Part shown: piece after piece, positions 7,483 through 17,561 of the stretch
How positions within the stretch are numbered: position 1 is the stretch's first letter
Layout: each line of letters starts with the position of its first letter
Origin: Corynebacterium glyciniphilum AJ 3170
Lineage (GTDB): Bacteria > Actinomycetota > Actinomycetes > Mycobacteriales > Mycobacteriaceae
Assembly (NCBI RefSeq): GCF_000626675.1
Contig: NZ_CP006842.1
Coordinates: 2,108,001-2,172,000 of the forward strand
DNA: 64,000 bases
Direction of reading: 5' to 3'
Program-made: the position numbers and the translations under genes
Notes under the pieces: generated by a model
What the model was told of the DNA's origin: nothing
The model's input: the letters and a program-made list of their open reading frames with translations, nothing else
Database searches by the model: none

Positions 7483-9129
7483 TCAGGGATTCTCATGTCC
7501 CTCGTCGCCGAGTTTGCGACGGTTCTCCTCCTGGAGACGCAGCAGCATCTCCTTGTGCTCGTGCTCGTTGGCTTCCTCGATCTTCTCCACCTGGGACACG
7601 ATGTCCTCGGGGTCCGGAGAGAACAGGGAGCCACGACCGGGCTGGCCGGCGAAACCGAGCTGGTTGAGCCGCCTGGGCACCTGGGCACCTGCGTAGTCGA
7701 GCGGAATCGGGTGGCCGTGCTCGTCGACCGGGCCGAGAGGCTGGTGAACCTCGATGAACCCGCCGGAGGGCAGCTGCTTAATCGTGCCGGTTTCGATACC
7801 GTGCTCCAGCACCTCACGATCCGACCGTTGGAGACCAAGGCAGATCCGGTAGGTGACGAAGTAGGCGATCGGAGGCAGCATGATGAAGCCGATACGACCG
7901 ATCCAGGTCATGGCGTTCAGCGAGATGTGGAAGAACACCGCAACATGGTCGTTACCACCCGATATCGTGAGGATGGCGTAGGCGACCAGTGCCATGATAC
8001 CCAGCGAGGTACGGACCGGGACGTCCCGCGGACGCTGGAGCAGGTTGTGGTGCGCCGTATCCTTCGTGAAGCGCTGTTCGATCCAGGGGTAGGCGAAGAG
8101 CAGCATCACCAGGATGCCCAGCAGGATCGCGACCCAGACCACCGCGGGAACGGTGTAACTACCGAGGTACAGCTCCCAGGCCGGCATGATTCGGGCTGCG
8201 CCGTCTGTCCACAGCATGTAGATGTCGGGCTGCGAACCGGCAGAAACCTGCGACGGGTTGTACGGGCCGAGGTTCCAGATCGCGTTGATCTGGAACACGC
8301 CTGCCAGCAGTGCGACGAAGCCGAAGGTGATCAGACCGAATGCCGACGAGTGCACGGCGAACACCGGAATCACGCGGGCGCCGACGACATTGCGCTCGGT
8401 ACGGCCGGGTCCGGGGAACTGGGTGTGCTTCTGGTACCACACCAGGGCCAGGTGAGCCGCGATGAGCGCGAGCAGGATCGCGGGAATCAGCAGGACGTGG
8501 GCGATGTACAGACGCGGGATGATGATGTCACCCGGGAAATCGCCGGCGAACATGATCCAGTGGAGCCACGTGCCGATGATCGGCAGCCCGATGATGATGG
8601 CCGACATGATGCGGAGACCGACGCCCGAGAGCAGGTCGTCCGGCAAGGAGTAGCCCATGAAGCCCTCGGCGATGGACAACAGCAGCAGGACGCAGCCGAT
8701 GATCCAGTTCGCTTCACGCGGCTTCCGGAAGGCACCGGTGAAGAAGATACGCATCATGTGGACCATGATCGACACGGCGAACAGCAGTGCCGCCCAGTGG
8801 TGCACCTGACGGATGAACAGGCCGCCGCGGACCTCAAAGGAAATATTCAGGGCCGTCTCGTAGGCGCGGGACATCTCGACACCGTTGAGAGGCGCGTACG
8901 CACCCTGGTAAATGACCTTCGACAGGGACGGGTCGAAGAACAGTGTCAGGTAGACACCCGACAGCAGCAGGATGATGAACGAGTACAGGGCGATCTCACC
9001 GAGCATGAACGACCAGTGGCTCGGAAAGACCTTGTTCATCTGCTTCCGAAGGCCACCTGCTGCGGTGTAACGCTCATCGAAGTTGTTGGCCGCCTGGGCC
9101 AGGTGGGAAGGCTTTGTGGGTGTGCTCAT
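7483..9129 (-). CDS. qcrB: Cytochrome bc1 complex cytochrome b subunit
   Basis: 548-aa membrane subunit of the actinobacterial menaquinol:cytochrome c reductase. Multiple helices carry the two pairs of heme-b His ligands ([10 protein letters not shown] with VHMMR, and IAHVLLIP with [12 protein letters not shown]). The C-terminal extension after about residue 430, with [18 protein letters not shown], is typical of actinobacterial QcrB. The ATG overlaps the qcrA stop as ATGA, so translation is coupled. It is the last gene of ctaE-qcrC-qcrA-qcrB and ends at the bidirectional hairpin. Confidence 0.97.
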   Translation of the reverse strand: MSTPTKPSHLAQAANNFDERYTAAGGLRKQMNKVFPSHWSFMLGEIALYSFIILLLSGVYLTLFFDPSLSKVIYQGAYAPLNGVEMSRAYETALNISFEVRGGLFIRQVHHWAALLFAVSIMVHMMRIFFTGAFRKPREANWIIGCVLLLLSIAEGFMGYSLPDDLLSGVGLRIMSAIIIGLPIIGTWLHWIMFAGDFPGDIIIPRLYIAHVLLIPAILLALIAAHLALVWYQKHTQFPGPGRTERNVVGARVIPVFAVHSSAFGLITFGFVALLAGVFQINAIWNLGPYNPSQVSAGSQPDIYMLWTDGAARIMPAWELYLGSYTVPAVVWVAILLGILVMLLFAYPWIEQRFTKDTAHHNLLQRPRDVPVRTSLGIMALVAYAILTISGGNDHVAVFFHISLNAMTWIGRIGFIMLPPIAYFVTYRICLGLQRSDREVLEHGIETGTIKQLPSGGFIEVHQPLGPVDEHGHPIPLDYAGAQVPRRLNQLGFAGQPGRGSLFSPDPEDIVSQVEKIEEANEHEHKEMLLRLQEENRRKLGDEGHENP

Positions 9130-10331
9130 GACTGACGCTCCCAGAAGGCAGGGCCGACGGGCTCGACGAAGTTCTTGTCCGCGTACAGGAACCCGTCTTC
9201 ATCGACGTTGATGGACAGCTCGGGCAGGGCACGTGCAGCCGGACCGAACACCGGCTTACCCCAGTGCAGAGCATCGAACTGCGACTGGTGGCACGGGCAG
9301 AGAATGCGGTTGGTCTGCTGCTCGTAGAGCGAGGTCGGGCAACCGATGTGTGTACAGATCTTGGAGTAGGCGTAGTAGTCGCCGTAGTGGAAGTCCTCCT
9401 GACCCTCACGCTGGACCGCCTTGACAGCGTCAGCATGGCGGAGGCGGATCAACATGACCGCATTACGGGAACCGTGGATCGAGTGCATCTGCTCCTCGTA
9501 CACGTCGCGCTCGGGGTTGAAGTCGTCATGGTCATTGACCATGTCCTGCGTCATAGGGAACACAGTCTCCATGCCTCCGGCGTCGAGATCCTCGGGGCGT
9601 ACACGGATCAGACGGTTCACACCCTGCGTGCTCCAGTGTCCGTGGTGCTCCTCGGCGATGGCGCCCGTGTCGCGGCCGAGGTACACCTTCTCGCCGTCAT
9701 TGACGAGCGTCCAGCCGGTGGTCCACAGTGTGCCGTCACCGTCGATGCCCATCGCACGGGGCTTCCACGGATTCTTGACGATGCCGCCCAGAGGTAGCGC
9801 AATCGCCACACCCGCCAGCGCCACGCCGGCGCCGCCGAGACCCATCAGGACCTTGCGGCGCCCCAGAGTCGACGTCTTCCAGGCGTCGTTGAGCAACGCG
9901 GTCATCGTGCGGCGGTCGACCTCGTCGGACGGCCCGTCGTGGCGCTTCTGGACCGCGATCTCCTCGGGAACGAACTTCTTGGAGAACTGGACCGCACCGA
10001 TGCCGAGAGTGATGATCGACAGGCCCGACGTGACTCCCAGCAGCGGGGTGTAGAGCGAGTAGACCCAGAGACCGTCCTCAGCGAGGTGCTTGTACTCCCA
10101 CGGCCAGAACAGGTAGACGGCCACAAATGCGAGCCCGAAGATCACGGACAGCGCCCACCAGAAACCGACGCCGCGGGCAGCACGCTTTTCGGCGGGATCG
10201 CCCTCGACCGGGAAACGCTCCTTGCGGTAGGCGACGGTGACGTCGTCCATCTCCGTACCGAGGCGGGCGAGCTCCTCGTCGCTCATGCCCTTGATCTCTT
10301 CTTCAGAGTAGGTGCTCTTGATCTCACTCAT
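9126..10331 (-). CDS. qcrA: Cytochrome bc1 complex Rieske iron-sulfur subunit
   Basis: About 401 aa. An N-terminal cytosolic region and several membrane helices precede the Rieske domain, whose [2Fe-2S] ligands are seen in CTHIGCP (first Cys near residue 326) and CPCHQSQFD. The protein passes electrons from menaquinol to the diheme cytochrome c QcrC. The start is ATG 10331 ([12 protein letters not shown]), which overlaps the qcrC stop as ATGA; a longer frame upstream lies within qcrC. Its three-helix N-terminus, longer than that of proteobacterial Rieske proteins, is the actinobacterial norm. Confidence 0.96.
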   Translation of the reverse strand: MSEIKSTYSEEEIKGMSDEELARLGTEMDDVTVAYRKERFPVEGDPAEKRAARGVGFWWALSVIFGLAFVAVYLFWPWEYKHLAEDGLWVYSLYTPLLGVTSGLSIITLGIGAVQFSKKFVPEEIAVQKRHDGPSDEVDRRTMTALLNDAWKTSTLGRRKVLMGLGGAGVALAGVAIALPLGGIVKNPWKPRAMGIDGDGTLWTTGWTLVNDGEKVYLGRDTGAIAEEHHGHWSTQGVNRLIRVRPEDLDAGGMETVFPMTQDMVNDHDDFNPERDVYEEQMHSIHGSRNAVMLIRLRHADAVKAVQREGQEDFHYGDYYAYSKICTHIGCPTSLYEQQTNRILCPCHQSQFDALHWGKPVFGPAARALPELSINVDEDGFLYADKNFVEPVGPAFWERQS

Positions 10332-11236
10332 GACCGGGTTCCAATCCACATGGCCGCGCCGATGAGCACGACAATCCCGACGATCCACATCAACATGCCC
10401 TCAGTGACCGGGCCGATCCCGCCGAGTCCGAGTCCGCCGGGGTTCGGGGTCTCCTTGGACGACTTGATGAAGGCGATGATGTCCTTCTTCTCGTCGGCGG
10501 TGAGCTGGCGGTCCGAGAACTTCGGCATGTTCTGGGGGCCGGTGAGCATGGCCTGGTAGATCTCCTGCTCATTGGCTGCGTCGAGATTGGGGGCGTACTT
10601 ACCGCCGGACAACGCGCCACCGCGACCTGTGAAGTTGTGGCAGGACGCACAGTTGAGCCGGAACAGGTCAGAACCGCGGGAGACGTCCGACGGATCGATC
10701 TCTCCGTTGTTGTTGTGGGAACCCCGCAGGGAATCCATGGCGATAGTCCCGTCCTCGTCCTTGACGATTCCGGGGCCGCCGCCGTTGGCGTTGACGTATG
10801 CAGCGAGGGCGAGAGTCTGCGCCTCGTTGAAACGGGCGTCCTTACGGTCAGCCTGCGCCTCATTACGCTTCATCGGCATACGACCGGAGTGGACCTGGAA
10901 GTACACAGCACCCTCGCCGACGCCGACCAGGGAAGGACCGCGATCCTCGACGCCCTGGAGGTTGGCGCCGTGACAGGTGATGCAGGCGACCTCGTAGATC
11001 TCCTGCCCCTGGGTGATCATCGACTGCGCGTCCTGTTGCGCGGTCGCTGACTGCGGGTCGGGAGTAAAGGCCTGGGCGACCAAGCCGGCACCGGTCAGAC
11101 CGAGCACGAGCGCGAGCGCTCCGGCCATGGTCCGGCGCAGTTTACGTCGGGTACGACGCTTCTTGCCTGTTGTGGATGCCGGGGTGGAGTCCACCACCGG
11201 GTTCTCCCCCTCGGGAGTTGGATTGTTCGTATCCAT
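10328..11236 (-). CDS. qcrC: Cytochrome bc1 complex diheme cytochrome c subunit
   Basis: 302-aa membrane-anchored protein with two c-type heme motifs, ACITCHG (first Cys near residue 85) and CASCHNF. An N-terminal basic stretch and hydrophobic segment ([18 protein letters not shown]) export it, and a C-terminal helix ([19 protein letters not shown]) anchors it. In actinobacteria this subunit replaces soluble cytochrome c and connects bc1 directly to the aa3 oxidase. Good Shine-Dalgarno AAGGGAAC before ATG 11236. It is preceded by ctaE with a 72-bp gap. Confidence 0.96.
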   Translation of the reverse strand: MDTNNPTPEGENPVVDSTPASTTGKKRRTRRKLRRTMAGALALVLGLTGAGLVAQAFTPDPQSATAQQDAQSMITQGQEIYEVACITCHGANLQGVEDRGPSLVGVGEGAVYFQVHSGRMPMKRNEAQADRKDARFNEAQTLALAAYVNANGGGPGIVKDEDGTIAMDSLRGSHNNNGEIDPSDVSRGSDLFRLNCASCHNFTGRGGALSGGKYAPNLDAANEQEIYQAMLTGPQNMPKFSDRQLTADEKKDIIAFIKSSKETPNPGGLGLGGIGPVTEGMLMWIVGIVVLIGAAMWIGTRS

Positions 11237-11308
11237 CTTGTTCCCTTAACTCGTCATTTGGAAGGCGATGGGCTTAACGGCCGAGCGTCACACATCGGCC
11301 CGTCCGGC

Positions 11309-11920
11309 CTACTGGATGAAGTAAATGGTGATCCACAGTCCGATCCACACGACGTCGACGAAGTGCCAGTAATAAGACACGACGACGGCGGCGGTGGCCT
11401 GGGCCGGGGTGAACTTCGACTTCACCGTGCGAAGAATCACCACGACGAAGGCAAGCACGCCGGCAAGGACGTGTGCGCCGTGGAAGCCGGTGGTGATGAA
11501 GAACACCGACCCGTAGACGCTGCTTGAGATCGTGGTGCCGTGCTGCACGAGGTGGATGTACTCGTACGTCTGGCCGGCGAGGAAGATCGCGCCGAGGACG
11601 ATGGTGAGTGCATACCACTTCCGCAGACCGAACACGTCGCCACGCTCCGCGGCGAACACACCCCACTGGGCGGTGAACGACGATGACACCAGAATCACGG
11701 TGATCGCCAGAGCGAACGGCACGTTCAGCTCGGTCGGCTCGGAGGGCCAGTTTCCGTTCGAGTTCGCCTTCGAGACGAAGTACATCGCGAACAGGCCCGC
11801 GAAGAACATCAATTCCTGAGACAGGAACACAATCGTGCCGACGCTGACCATATTGGGTCGGTTCAGCGTCACGGCACGCTGTGGTGCTGCCATGCTTTGG
11901 TTTCCAACTGCGCTCGTCAC
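11309..11920 (-). CDS. ctaE: Cytochrome aa3 oxidase subunit III
   Basis: 203-aa, five-helix subunit III of the heme-copper oxidase; ends in [16 protein letters not shown] and carries [13 protein letters not shown]. It stabilises the catalytic subunit I (not in this window) and interacts with bc1 in the supercomplex. The start is GTG 11920 ([16 protein letters not shown]); a CATACT hexamer 7 nt upstream suggests a leaderless message. It is the first gene of the ctaE-qcrCAB operon. The next Met is 9 codons in and gives a shorter alternative start. Confidence 0.95.
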   Translation of the reverse strand: MTSAVGNQSMAAPQRAVTLNRPNMVSVGTIVFLSQELMFFAGLFAMYFVSKANSNGNWPSEPTELNVPFALAITVILVSSSFTAQWGVFAAERGDVFGLRKWYALTIVLGAIFLAGQTYEYIHLVQHGTTISSSVYGSVFFITTGFHGAHVLAGVLAFVVVILRTVKSKFTPAQATAAVVVSYYWHFVDVVWIGLWITIYFIQ

Positions 11921-11927
11921 GCGTACA

Positions 11928-11933
11928 AGTATG
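11928..11933 (-). promoter_or_regulatory. -10 hexamer CATACT before ctaE
   Basis: CATACT ends 7 nt before GTG 11920. The rest of the 456-bp gap up to trpD (11934-12376) shows a hairpin at 12150-12171 and the trpD -10, and no credible gene. Confidence 0.4.
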
Positions 11934-12149
11934 ACCGACCCTGGCCCCCTAGTCGATTCGCGCCCCCGGCGAGTTACGGGGTTTCTGTAAAACCGCTGGT
12001 AGTCGCTTCATGTTTCCTGGCAACTCACCACAAACGGGGTTAGTCGGGAACTCTTTGGTCTGAATTACGACGACGACGCATCTCCGCAGGTTGATCACCC
12101 ACGGCGTCCCATCGGACCCCCACCCCACCGCGCCCGCGATGCCGCCCAA

Positions 12150-12171
12150 CCACCCCCGTTCAAGGGGGTGG
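12150..12171. other. Perfect G/C hairpin between ctaE and trpD
   Basis: Arms CCACCCCC and GGGGGTGG enclose the loop GTTCAA. No gene ends here, so it is not an ordinary terminator. Confidence 0.45.
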
Positions 12172-12301
12172 CGGATCACCGGGTACCCTGGCACGGCAAC
12201 CACGCCACCGGACTCCCAGTAGTCTACCTGCAGGGCACCAGGGGGAACGAATCTCTGCACCTCGCAACCCCCGCCGGGCCCCCACCCGCCACCACCCGTA
12301 A

Positions 12302-12307
12302 TAGGAT
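12302..12307 (+). promoter_or_regulatory. -10 hexamer TAGGAT for trpD
   Basis: Extended TAATAGGAT about 70 nt before the trpD ATG would leave a roughly 60-nt leader. Confidence 0.35.
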
Positions 12308-12376
12308 GGGTCCGTCCGTTGCCGCTCACTCACGACCGGCCGGATACAGACATCCAACTGCGAGAGGACGACACCG

Positions 12377-13480
12377 ATGCCGGACGATCTGAGTCTGACC
12401 ACCCCGGACCACATCACGCCGCTGGGCTCCGACCGACTACCGGAAAGCTATTTCACCTGGCCGGGAGTACTCGACCGTATCGGTCGGCACGAGGAGCTCA
12501 GCGAGTCTCAGATCACCTGGGCAGTCAGCCGCATCATGGAGGGCGGCGCAACCGACGCGCAGCTCGCCGCCTTCGCATTCGGGCTCCGTGTCAAAGGGAT
12601 CACGGCTGCCGAACTCTCTGCGGCCGCATCAGCGATGCGCGCCTATGCCACTCCCGTGGATTTCAGCGACATCCCCGATGCCGTCGACATCGTCGGCACC
12701 GGCGGCGACGGCCATCACACCGTGAACATCTCCACCATGGCCTCTTTCGTCGTCGCGGCGACCGGAGTACCGGTGGTGAAACACGGCAACCGTGCGGCGT
12801 CGTCGAGATGCGGCGGCGCTGATGTCCTGGAGGTACTCGGACTCGACATCGACCGCTCCCCCGAGACGATCCATAAGGACGCCCTGAAGACCGGGTTCGC
12901 CTTCATGTTCGCCAAGACCTACCACCCCGCGATGCGCTTCGCCGGCCCGGTGCGCTCTGAACTGGCCGTCCCTACACTCTTCAATCTGCTCGGCCCGATG
13001 ACGAACCCCGCAGGACCGAAGTTCGGCCTCATCGGATGTGCCTTCCGCGACATGATGCCCATCATGGGTGGGGCATTCGCCCATCAGGGCGTGCGGGCGC
13101 TGATCGTGCGGGGGCTCGACGGCATGGACGAGATCAGTGTCTGTGCCCCGACAGAAGTTGTTACGGTCGATGAAAAGGGACGGACCGGCGAGTTCACCAT
13201 CAACCCACGTACTTACGGTCTCGACGTCTACGACGACGATGCTCTCAAAGGCGGGGACCCCCAGTACAACGCGGACATCGCCAGACGTCTCATGGCCGGC
13301 GAAATCACCGGGGCAGTCAAGGATGCCGTCCTGATTAACGCGGCCGCAGCCCTGACTGCCGTACATGGCTGGGAGGGGAATGACCTGAAGTCGGCGCTCA
13401 CCACCCAACTCGCCGTGGCACGCGAAGCCCTCGAATCCGGTGCCGCCCAGCAGAAGATGAACGACATCATCAACCTGTAA
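12377..13480 (+). CDS. trpD: Anthranilate phosphoribosyltransferase
   Basis: 367-aa enzyme joining anthranilate to PRPP in tryptophan synthesis. The PRPP site is VGTGGDGHHTVNIST, followed by KHGNRAASSRCGGADVLE, and the C-terminal half has LDGMDEISVCAPTEV. The start ATG 12377 follows GAGAGGAC. The gene stands alone next to respiratory genes, as the M. tuberculosis trpD (Rv2192c) does, rather than in a trp operon. Single copy versus a second trpD elsewhere cannot be judged from the window. Confidence 0.93.
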   Translation: MPDDLSLTTPDHITPLGSDRLPESYFTWPGVLDRIGRHEELSESQITWAVSRIMEGGATDAQLAAFAFGLRVKGITAAELSAAASAMRAYATPVDFSDIPDAVDIVGTGGDGHHTVNISTMASFVVAATGVPVVKHGNRAASSRCGGADVLEVLGLDIDRSPETIHKDALKTGFAFMFAKTYHPAMRFAGPVRSELAVPTLFNLLGPMTNPAGPKFGLIGCAFRDMMPIMGGAFAHQGVRALIVRGLDGMDEISVCAPTEVVTVDEKGRTGEFTINPRTYGLDVYDDDALKGGDPQYNADIARRLMAGEITGAVKDAVLINAAAALTAVHGWEGNDLKSALTTQLAVAREALESGAAQQKMNDIINL

Positions 13481-13504
13481 CCCCTGCGGCGCCACGGCAC
13501 ACGG

Positions 13505-13539
13505 AAGGAGCACCCGCGAGGAAGATGCGGGTGCTCCTT
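13505..13539. terminator. Hairpin terminator between trpD and ctaF
   Basis: Perfect 13-bp arms AAGGAGCACCCGC and GCGGGTGCTCCTT with a 9-nt loop, followed by GTCTTTGGTGTC, between convergent genes. Confidence 0.85.
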
Positions 13540-13606
13540 GTCTTTGGTGTCTAGGCTGTCTTTCTGCGCCTGCACCCTGCCGTCACCGACGCGACGGCTG
13601 CACGAA

Positions 13607-14038
13607 CTACTCCTTCTCGGGCGGAAGACCGTACTGCAGGTTGAGCATCGTGGTGGCCCAGATGAGCATCGCAGCGCCCAGCAGGATCACCCAGATCAGG
13701 AAGAAGGCGATGCCGTACCCCATAATCACGATGGCCATGGCCATGATGAACGGCCACCCGGAGTGAGGTGAGAAGAATCCGAGCACTCCCGCCCCGTCCT
13801 CGATCTCGGCTTCTTCCCAGTCCTTCGGCTCGATGTCTGCCTTGGAATTGGTGAGGTGGAAGTACACGCCGAGGAAAAGGGTCAGCAGCGTCGCCAGGAC
13901 AAGCCCGGTGCCACCTGCCCACTCAATACCCTGCTGATTCGCACCGTCATTGAGCTGCGACGTCGCGTAGAAGTACACGACCGTCATCACTGTGAGGAAC
14001 AGTGCGAGTCCGTACATCAACTTGGCTGTCTGCCGCAT
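13607..14038 (-). CDS. ctaF: Cytochrome aa3 oxidase subunit IV (actinobacterial type)
   Basis: 143-aa membrane protein with four predicted helices, matching the small actinobacteria-specific subunit IV: N-terminal MRQTAKLMYGLALFLTVMTV, central DWEEAEIEDGAGVLGFFSPHS, C-terminal NLQYGLPPEKE. It lies just downstream of ctaC on the same strand, with a strong Shine-Dalgarno TAGGAGACAACA before ATG 14038 and a 28-bp intergenic gap. It ends near the hairpin shared with trpD. Confidence 0.94.
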   Translation of the reverse strand: MRQTAKLMYGLALFLTVMTVVYFYATSQLNDGANQQGIEWAGGTGLVLATLLTLFLGVYFHLTNSKADIEPKDWEEAEIEDGAGVLGFFSPHSGWPFIMAMAIVIMGYGIAFFLIWVILLGAAMLIWATTMLNLQYGLPPEKE

Positions 14039-14066
14039 TGTTGTCTCCTAGTGTTTCTTCGCCGAC

Positions 14067-15179
14067 TTAGGCGGAACGGTCGATGTAGTTGTCGCCCTCG
14101 ACTCCCCGGGTGGAATCACGGCCGGGAAGGAAAGGCTGAGTCGAGGTGGCGTAGGGATCCTCGCCGATCTCCGCCAACGCCTGAGAATTGGTGGCCTCCG
14201 GGTTGGCCTCACGGTAAGCGATGTAAGCGGCGAAGTTCTCCGGGCTCACGGCACGGACCTCGAAGTTCATCATCGCATGGTAAGTGCCGCACATCTCAGC
14301 ACACCGACCGACGAAGGCGCCTTCGCTGTCGATGCCTTCGATCTGGAACCGCCGCTCGGACTGGTTCGCCTCAGGGTGCGGGAACACGTCGCGCTTGAAA
14401 AGGAACTCCGGAACCCAGAACGAGTGGATCACGTCAGAGGAAGCCAGATTGAACTCGATCGGCGTGTTCGTCGGCAGAACGAGCACCGGGACCTCCTCGG
14501 AGGTACCGAGAGTCTCGATCTGATCGTAGTTCAGGTACGTGAAGTCTTCCTTCGACTTACCGTGGATCGGGCCGACGGACTTGCCGTGCTCGTCACGGTC
14601 ATCCTGCGGCACAGCGGCGTTCGCCTCTGCAGCCTCGGCCCGCTCCGCATCCTCGCCGACGTATTCCTGACCGTCCTCGGTGAGATCGCCACTGACATTG
14701 CCGTAGCCGAACTTCCAGTTCCACTGGTAGGCGGTGACGTCGACACTGACCTGCGGGTCCTTGTCGAGTGCAGTGACCTTGTCCTGGGTCTGCACCGTGA
14801 AGAAGAACAGTCCCATGACGATCAGAACGGGGATCACGGTCAGCGTCAACTCGAGTGGAACGTTGTACGCGGTCTGCCGGGGGAACTCCGGCTTACCCTT
14901 CTTGGCGGCCCGCTTGTCGCTGTCGCGGAAGATCACCACGAACATGAGGGCCCACATAATGATGCCGATGACCCATGCGACGACCCAGGTCCACACCCAG
15001 AAGTTGCCCATGGACTGGGACTCCGGGGTGATTCCGTCGGGCCAACCCATGCGCAGGGCATGGAAGAATCCGTTGTCGGGGGGTGCGACATCGCAGCCGA
15101 CCAGGGCAAGGGAGCCAAGTCCCAGCACTCCGGCGAGGCCGAGCTTGCGACCTCTTCCGTGAACTTTTCGCTGTTCCAC
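14067..15179 (-). CDS. ctaC: Cytochrome aa3 oxidase subunit II (lipoprotein)
   Basis: 370 aa. The N-terminus has a lipoprotein signal with lipobox LALVGC (Cys29), then two helices (FWVWTWVVAWVIGIIMWALM and LTLTVIPVLIVMGLFFF) and the periplasmic CuA domain. The copper ligands are in CAEMCGTYHAMMNF with the earlier His in SSDVIHSFWVPEF. An insertion rich in acidic residues between the helices and the CuA domain is characteristic of corynebacterial/mycobacterial CtaC and contacts cytochrome c1. The GTG start at 15179 is preceded by AGGAAGG. Confidence 0.96.
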   Translation of the reverse strand: MEQRKVHGRGRKLGLAGVLGLGSLALVGCDVAPPDNGFFHALRMGWPDGITPESQSMGNFWVWTWVVAWVIGIIMWALMFVVIFRDSDKRAAKKGKPEFPRQTAYNVPLELTLTVIPVLIVMGLFFFTVQTQDKVTALDKDPQVSVDVTAYQWNWKFGYGNVSGDLTEDGQEYVGEDAERAEAAEANAAVPQDDRDEHGKSVGPIHGKSKEDFTYLNYDQIETLGTSEEVPVLVLPTNTPIEFNLASSDVIHSFWVPEFLFKRDVFPHPEANQSERRFQIEGIDSEGAFVGRCAEMCGTYHAMMNFEVRAVSPENFAAYIAYREANPEATNSQALAEIGEDPYATSTQPFLPGRDSTRGVEGDNYIDRSA

Positions 15180-15279
15180 GCGAGTATGCCTTCCTCAATC
15201 ACACGTCGTGTTCATCGGGACCATCATGTCCGTCGCCTGCAGAGGACGGACACCGGCCCCGTGTCATCTCCCGACAATA

Positions 15280-15312
15280 GTGCATGGAGGGGGATGCCCC
15301 TGCATCATGCAC
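15280..15312. other. Two-stage hairpin in the ctaC-asnB intergenic region
   Basis: Outer arms GTGCATG/CATGCAC (15280-15286, 15306-15312) enclose inner arms AGGGG/CCCCT with loop GATG. It is neither gene's 3' end. The remaining 15180-15533 gap holds only presumed promoters. Confidence 0.4.
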
Positions 15313-15533
15313 ATCATTGTGATTCTCTGTCGGCCCTATTCGGGGTTGCTGGACAAGAGCTGGATGACCACGCCACTGCTCGGCATGTCCCGTCTGGGTC
15401 AGCGCGACCTCGACGAGTAGTCTTGTGTGCTTACGCACGCGCACGCGGCCGGCATCTCACCGTCTCGTCCCTCTTACCTCGGGGCCGGACACGCCGGCTC
15501 CCCACGACACTTACGGAGATGACCCCAGAGCAC

Positions 15534-17471
15534 ATGTGTGGACTTCTTGGAATTCTGACGGCACAGGGTGACGCCCCCCGTTTCGTGGACACGACCGCCC
15601 GGGCACTCCCCTGCATGCGGCACCGCGGTCCCGACGAAGACGGCACCTGGAACGATGATGACGTGGTCTTCGGCTTCAACCGACTGTCGATCATCGACCT
15701 CGAGCACTCGCACCAGCCTCTCCAGTGGGGCCCACCCGAGCAGCCGAACCGCTACTCGATGACGTTCAACGGCGAGATCTACAACTATGTAGAACTCCGG
15801 GAGGAGCTCCAGGCCGAAGGCTACGACTTCGCCACATCCGGAGACTCCGAGACAATCGTGGTCGGTTTCCACCACTGGGGCACAGAGGTGGTCAACCACC
15901 TGCGCGGAATGTTCGCTTTCGCGGTGTGGGATTCTGTCGACCGGACAATGTTCCTCGCCCGCGACCCCTTCGGCATCAAGCCGCTGTTCTATGCCACGAC
16001 AAGTACCGGCACCGTTTTCAGCAGTGAGAAGAAGTCCGTCCTGGCGATGGCCGATGACATCGGTCTCGATCTCAGCCTTGACGGCCGCGCCGTTGTCCAC
16101 TACACGGATCTGCAGTATGTCCCGGAACCGGAGACCCTGCACGCCGGCGTCCGGCGACTGGAGTCCGGATGCCACGCCACCCTCCGCCCCGGAGGACCAG
16201 TCAGGGCCGTGCGGTACTTCGAGCCGACGTTCCCTGTCACTCCTGTTCCGTCGGGACAGGAGCACGCGCTTTTCACCCGGATCGCTGACGCCCTGCAGGA
16301 CTCTGTCGCCAAGCACATGCGCGCCGATGTCACCGTCGGTTCCTTCCTCTCCGGGGGCATCGACTCCACCGCCATCGCCTCCCTGGCTAAACAGCACAAC
16401 CCGGACCTCGTGACCTTCACCACTGGTTTCGAGAGGGAGGGCTACTCAGAGGTTGACGTCGCGGCGGAATCCGCAGCGGCGATCGGCGTCGAGCACGTGG
16501 TCAAGGTCGTCTCCCCCGAAGAGTTCGCGGCCGCCGTCCCGAAGATCATCTGGTACCTCGACGACCCGGTCGCCGATCCAGCTCTGGTCCCCCTGTACTT
16601 CGTCGCCGCCGAGGCACGTAAACACGTCAAGGTCGTCCTGTCCGGCGAAGGCGCGGATGAGCTGTTCGGCGGGTACACGATCTACAAGGAGCCCCTGTCC
16701 CTGGCGCCGTTCGACAAGGTCCCCTCCCCGATCAAGAAGGTCCTCCGTACACTGGGCGATGCCTTGCCCGACGGTATGCGTGGCAAGTCACTCCTCCAAC
16801 GCGGAACTACCCCGATGGAGGAGCGGTACTATGGCAACGCCCGGTCGTTTAACTATGAGCAGCTCGAGCGCGTACTCCGCATCGCTCGCCCCGAGTGGGA
16901 CCACCGCGAGGTAACCGCACCGATCTACGCGAAATCCGAGGACATGGACCCGGTGGCGCGGATGCAGCATCTTGACATGTTCACCTGGCTACGCGGAGAC
17001 ATCCTGGTCAAGGCGGATAAAATCACGATGGCCAACTCGTTGGAGTTGCGTGTCCCGTTCCTCGACCGTGTCGTCTTCGATGTCGCACGTACCATCCCTC
17101 ACGAGCTCAAGGTCGGTAACGGGACCACGAAGTATGCCCTGCGGCGTGCTCTGGAGCTCATCGTCCCCGAGCATGTCATCAACCGGAAGAAGCTCGGGTT
17201 CCCTGTCCCCCTCCGGCACTGGCTCGCCGGTGACGAACTCTATGACTGGGCGAAGAAGAACATCGAGGACTCCGCCACCGATCACATCTTCGACAAGGCC
17301 CAGGTGCTGGCCATGTTGGAGGAGCACCGTGTCTCGATGAACACCGGCTCCGGCCCCGACCACTCCCGACGCCTGTGGACCGTGATCGCCTTCATGATCT
17401 GGCACGGCATCTTTGTCGAAGACCGTATCCACCCGGACATCGATGAACGGGACTACCCCGTGCATCTCTGA
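15534..17471 (+). CDS. asnB: Asparagine synthase (glutamine-hydrolysing), LtsA/AsnB type
   Basis: 645-aa two-domain amidotransferase. ATG 15534 is chosen because the class-II glutaminase needs Cys at position 2 (MCGLLGIL); upstream in-frame codons cannot be part of the mature enzyme. The glutaminase domain (to about residue 210) shows MRHRGPDEDG, FNGEIYNYVEL and GDSETI; the synthetase domain has the PP-loop SGGIDSTAIASL near residue 270. In C. glutamicum the homolog LtsA amidates the peptide stem of peptidoglycan and its loss gives lysozyme sensitivity, so this may act on cell-wall precursors rather than making free asparagine. Length matches LtsA (about 640 aa). Confidence 0.92.
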   Translation: MCGLLGILTAQGDAPRFVDTTARALPCMRHRGPDEDGTWNDDDVVFGFNRLSIIDLEHSHQPLQWGPPEQPNRYSMTFNGEIYNYVELREELQAEGYDFATSGDSETIVVGFHHWGTEVVNHLRGMFAFAVWDSVDRTMFLARDPFGIKPLFYATTSTGTVFSSEKKSVLAMADDIGLDLSLDGRAVVHYTDLQYVPEPETLHAGVRRLESGCHATLRPGGPVRAVRYFEPTFPVTPVPSGQEHALFTRIADALQDSVAKHMRADVTVGSFLSGGIDSTAIASLAKQHNPDLVTFTTGFEREGYSEVDVAAESAAAIGVEHVVKVVSPEEFAAAVPKIIWYLDDPVADPALVPLYFVAAEARKHVKVVLSGEGADELFGGYTIYKEPLSLAPFDKVPSPIKKVLRTLGDALPDGMRGKSLLQRGTTPMEERYYGNARSFNYEQLERVLRIARPEWDHREVTAPIYAKSEDMDPVARMQHLDMFTWLRGDILVKADKITMANSLELRVPFLDRVVFDVARTIPHELKVGNGTTKYALRRALELIVPEHVINRKKLGFPVPLRHWLAGDELYDWAKKNIEDSATDHIFDKAQVLAMLEEHRVSMNTGSGPDHSRRLWTVIAFMIWHGIFVEDRIHPDIDERDYPVHL

Positions 17472-17505
17472 GCTCCTTCCGGCGCGCCACCACGCTGAAA
17501 CGGCA

Positions 17506-17542
17506 AGAACTCCCCTTCCTCTGTGCGAGGGCGGGGAGTTCT
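17506..17542. terminator. Hairpin terminator between asnB and erpA
   Basis: Arms AGAACTCCCC (17506-17515) and GGGGAGTTCT (17533-17542) between convergent genes. Confidence 0.8.
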
Positions 17543-17561
17543 CGACTACCGGGCAGGTCCG

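Noticed and set aside
7495..9135. Plus-strand 546-codon open frame opposite qcrB
   Set aside because: Mirror of a conserved cytochrome b gene; His/Asp/Gln-rich composition and no known motif.
11949..12329. 126-codon minus-strand frame between ctaE and trpD
   Set aside because: Gly/Pro-rich, no ribosome site, no recognisable fold; treated as non-coding.
15318..15333. TGTGATTCTCTGTCGG as a GlxR site before asnB
   Set aside because: Only one half-site matches; the second is GTCGG rather than TCACA.
14277..15533. An open frame running into asnB that could extend the protein by over 400 residues
   Set aside because: It is antisense to ctaC, and asnB needs Cys at position 2, fixing the start at 15534.
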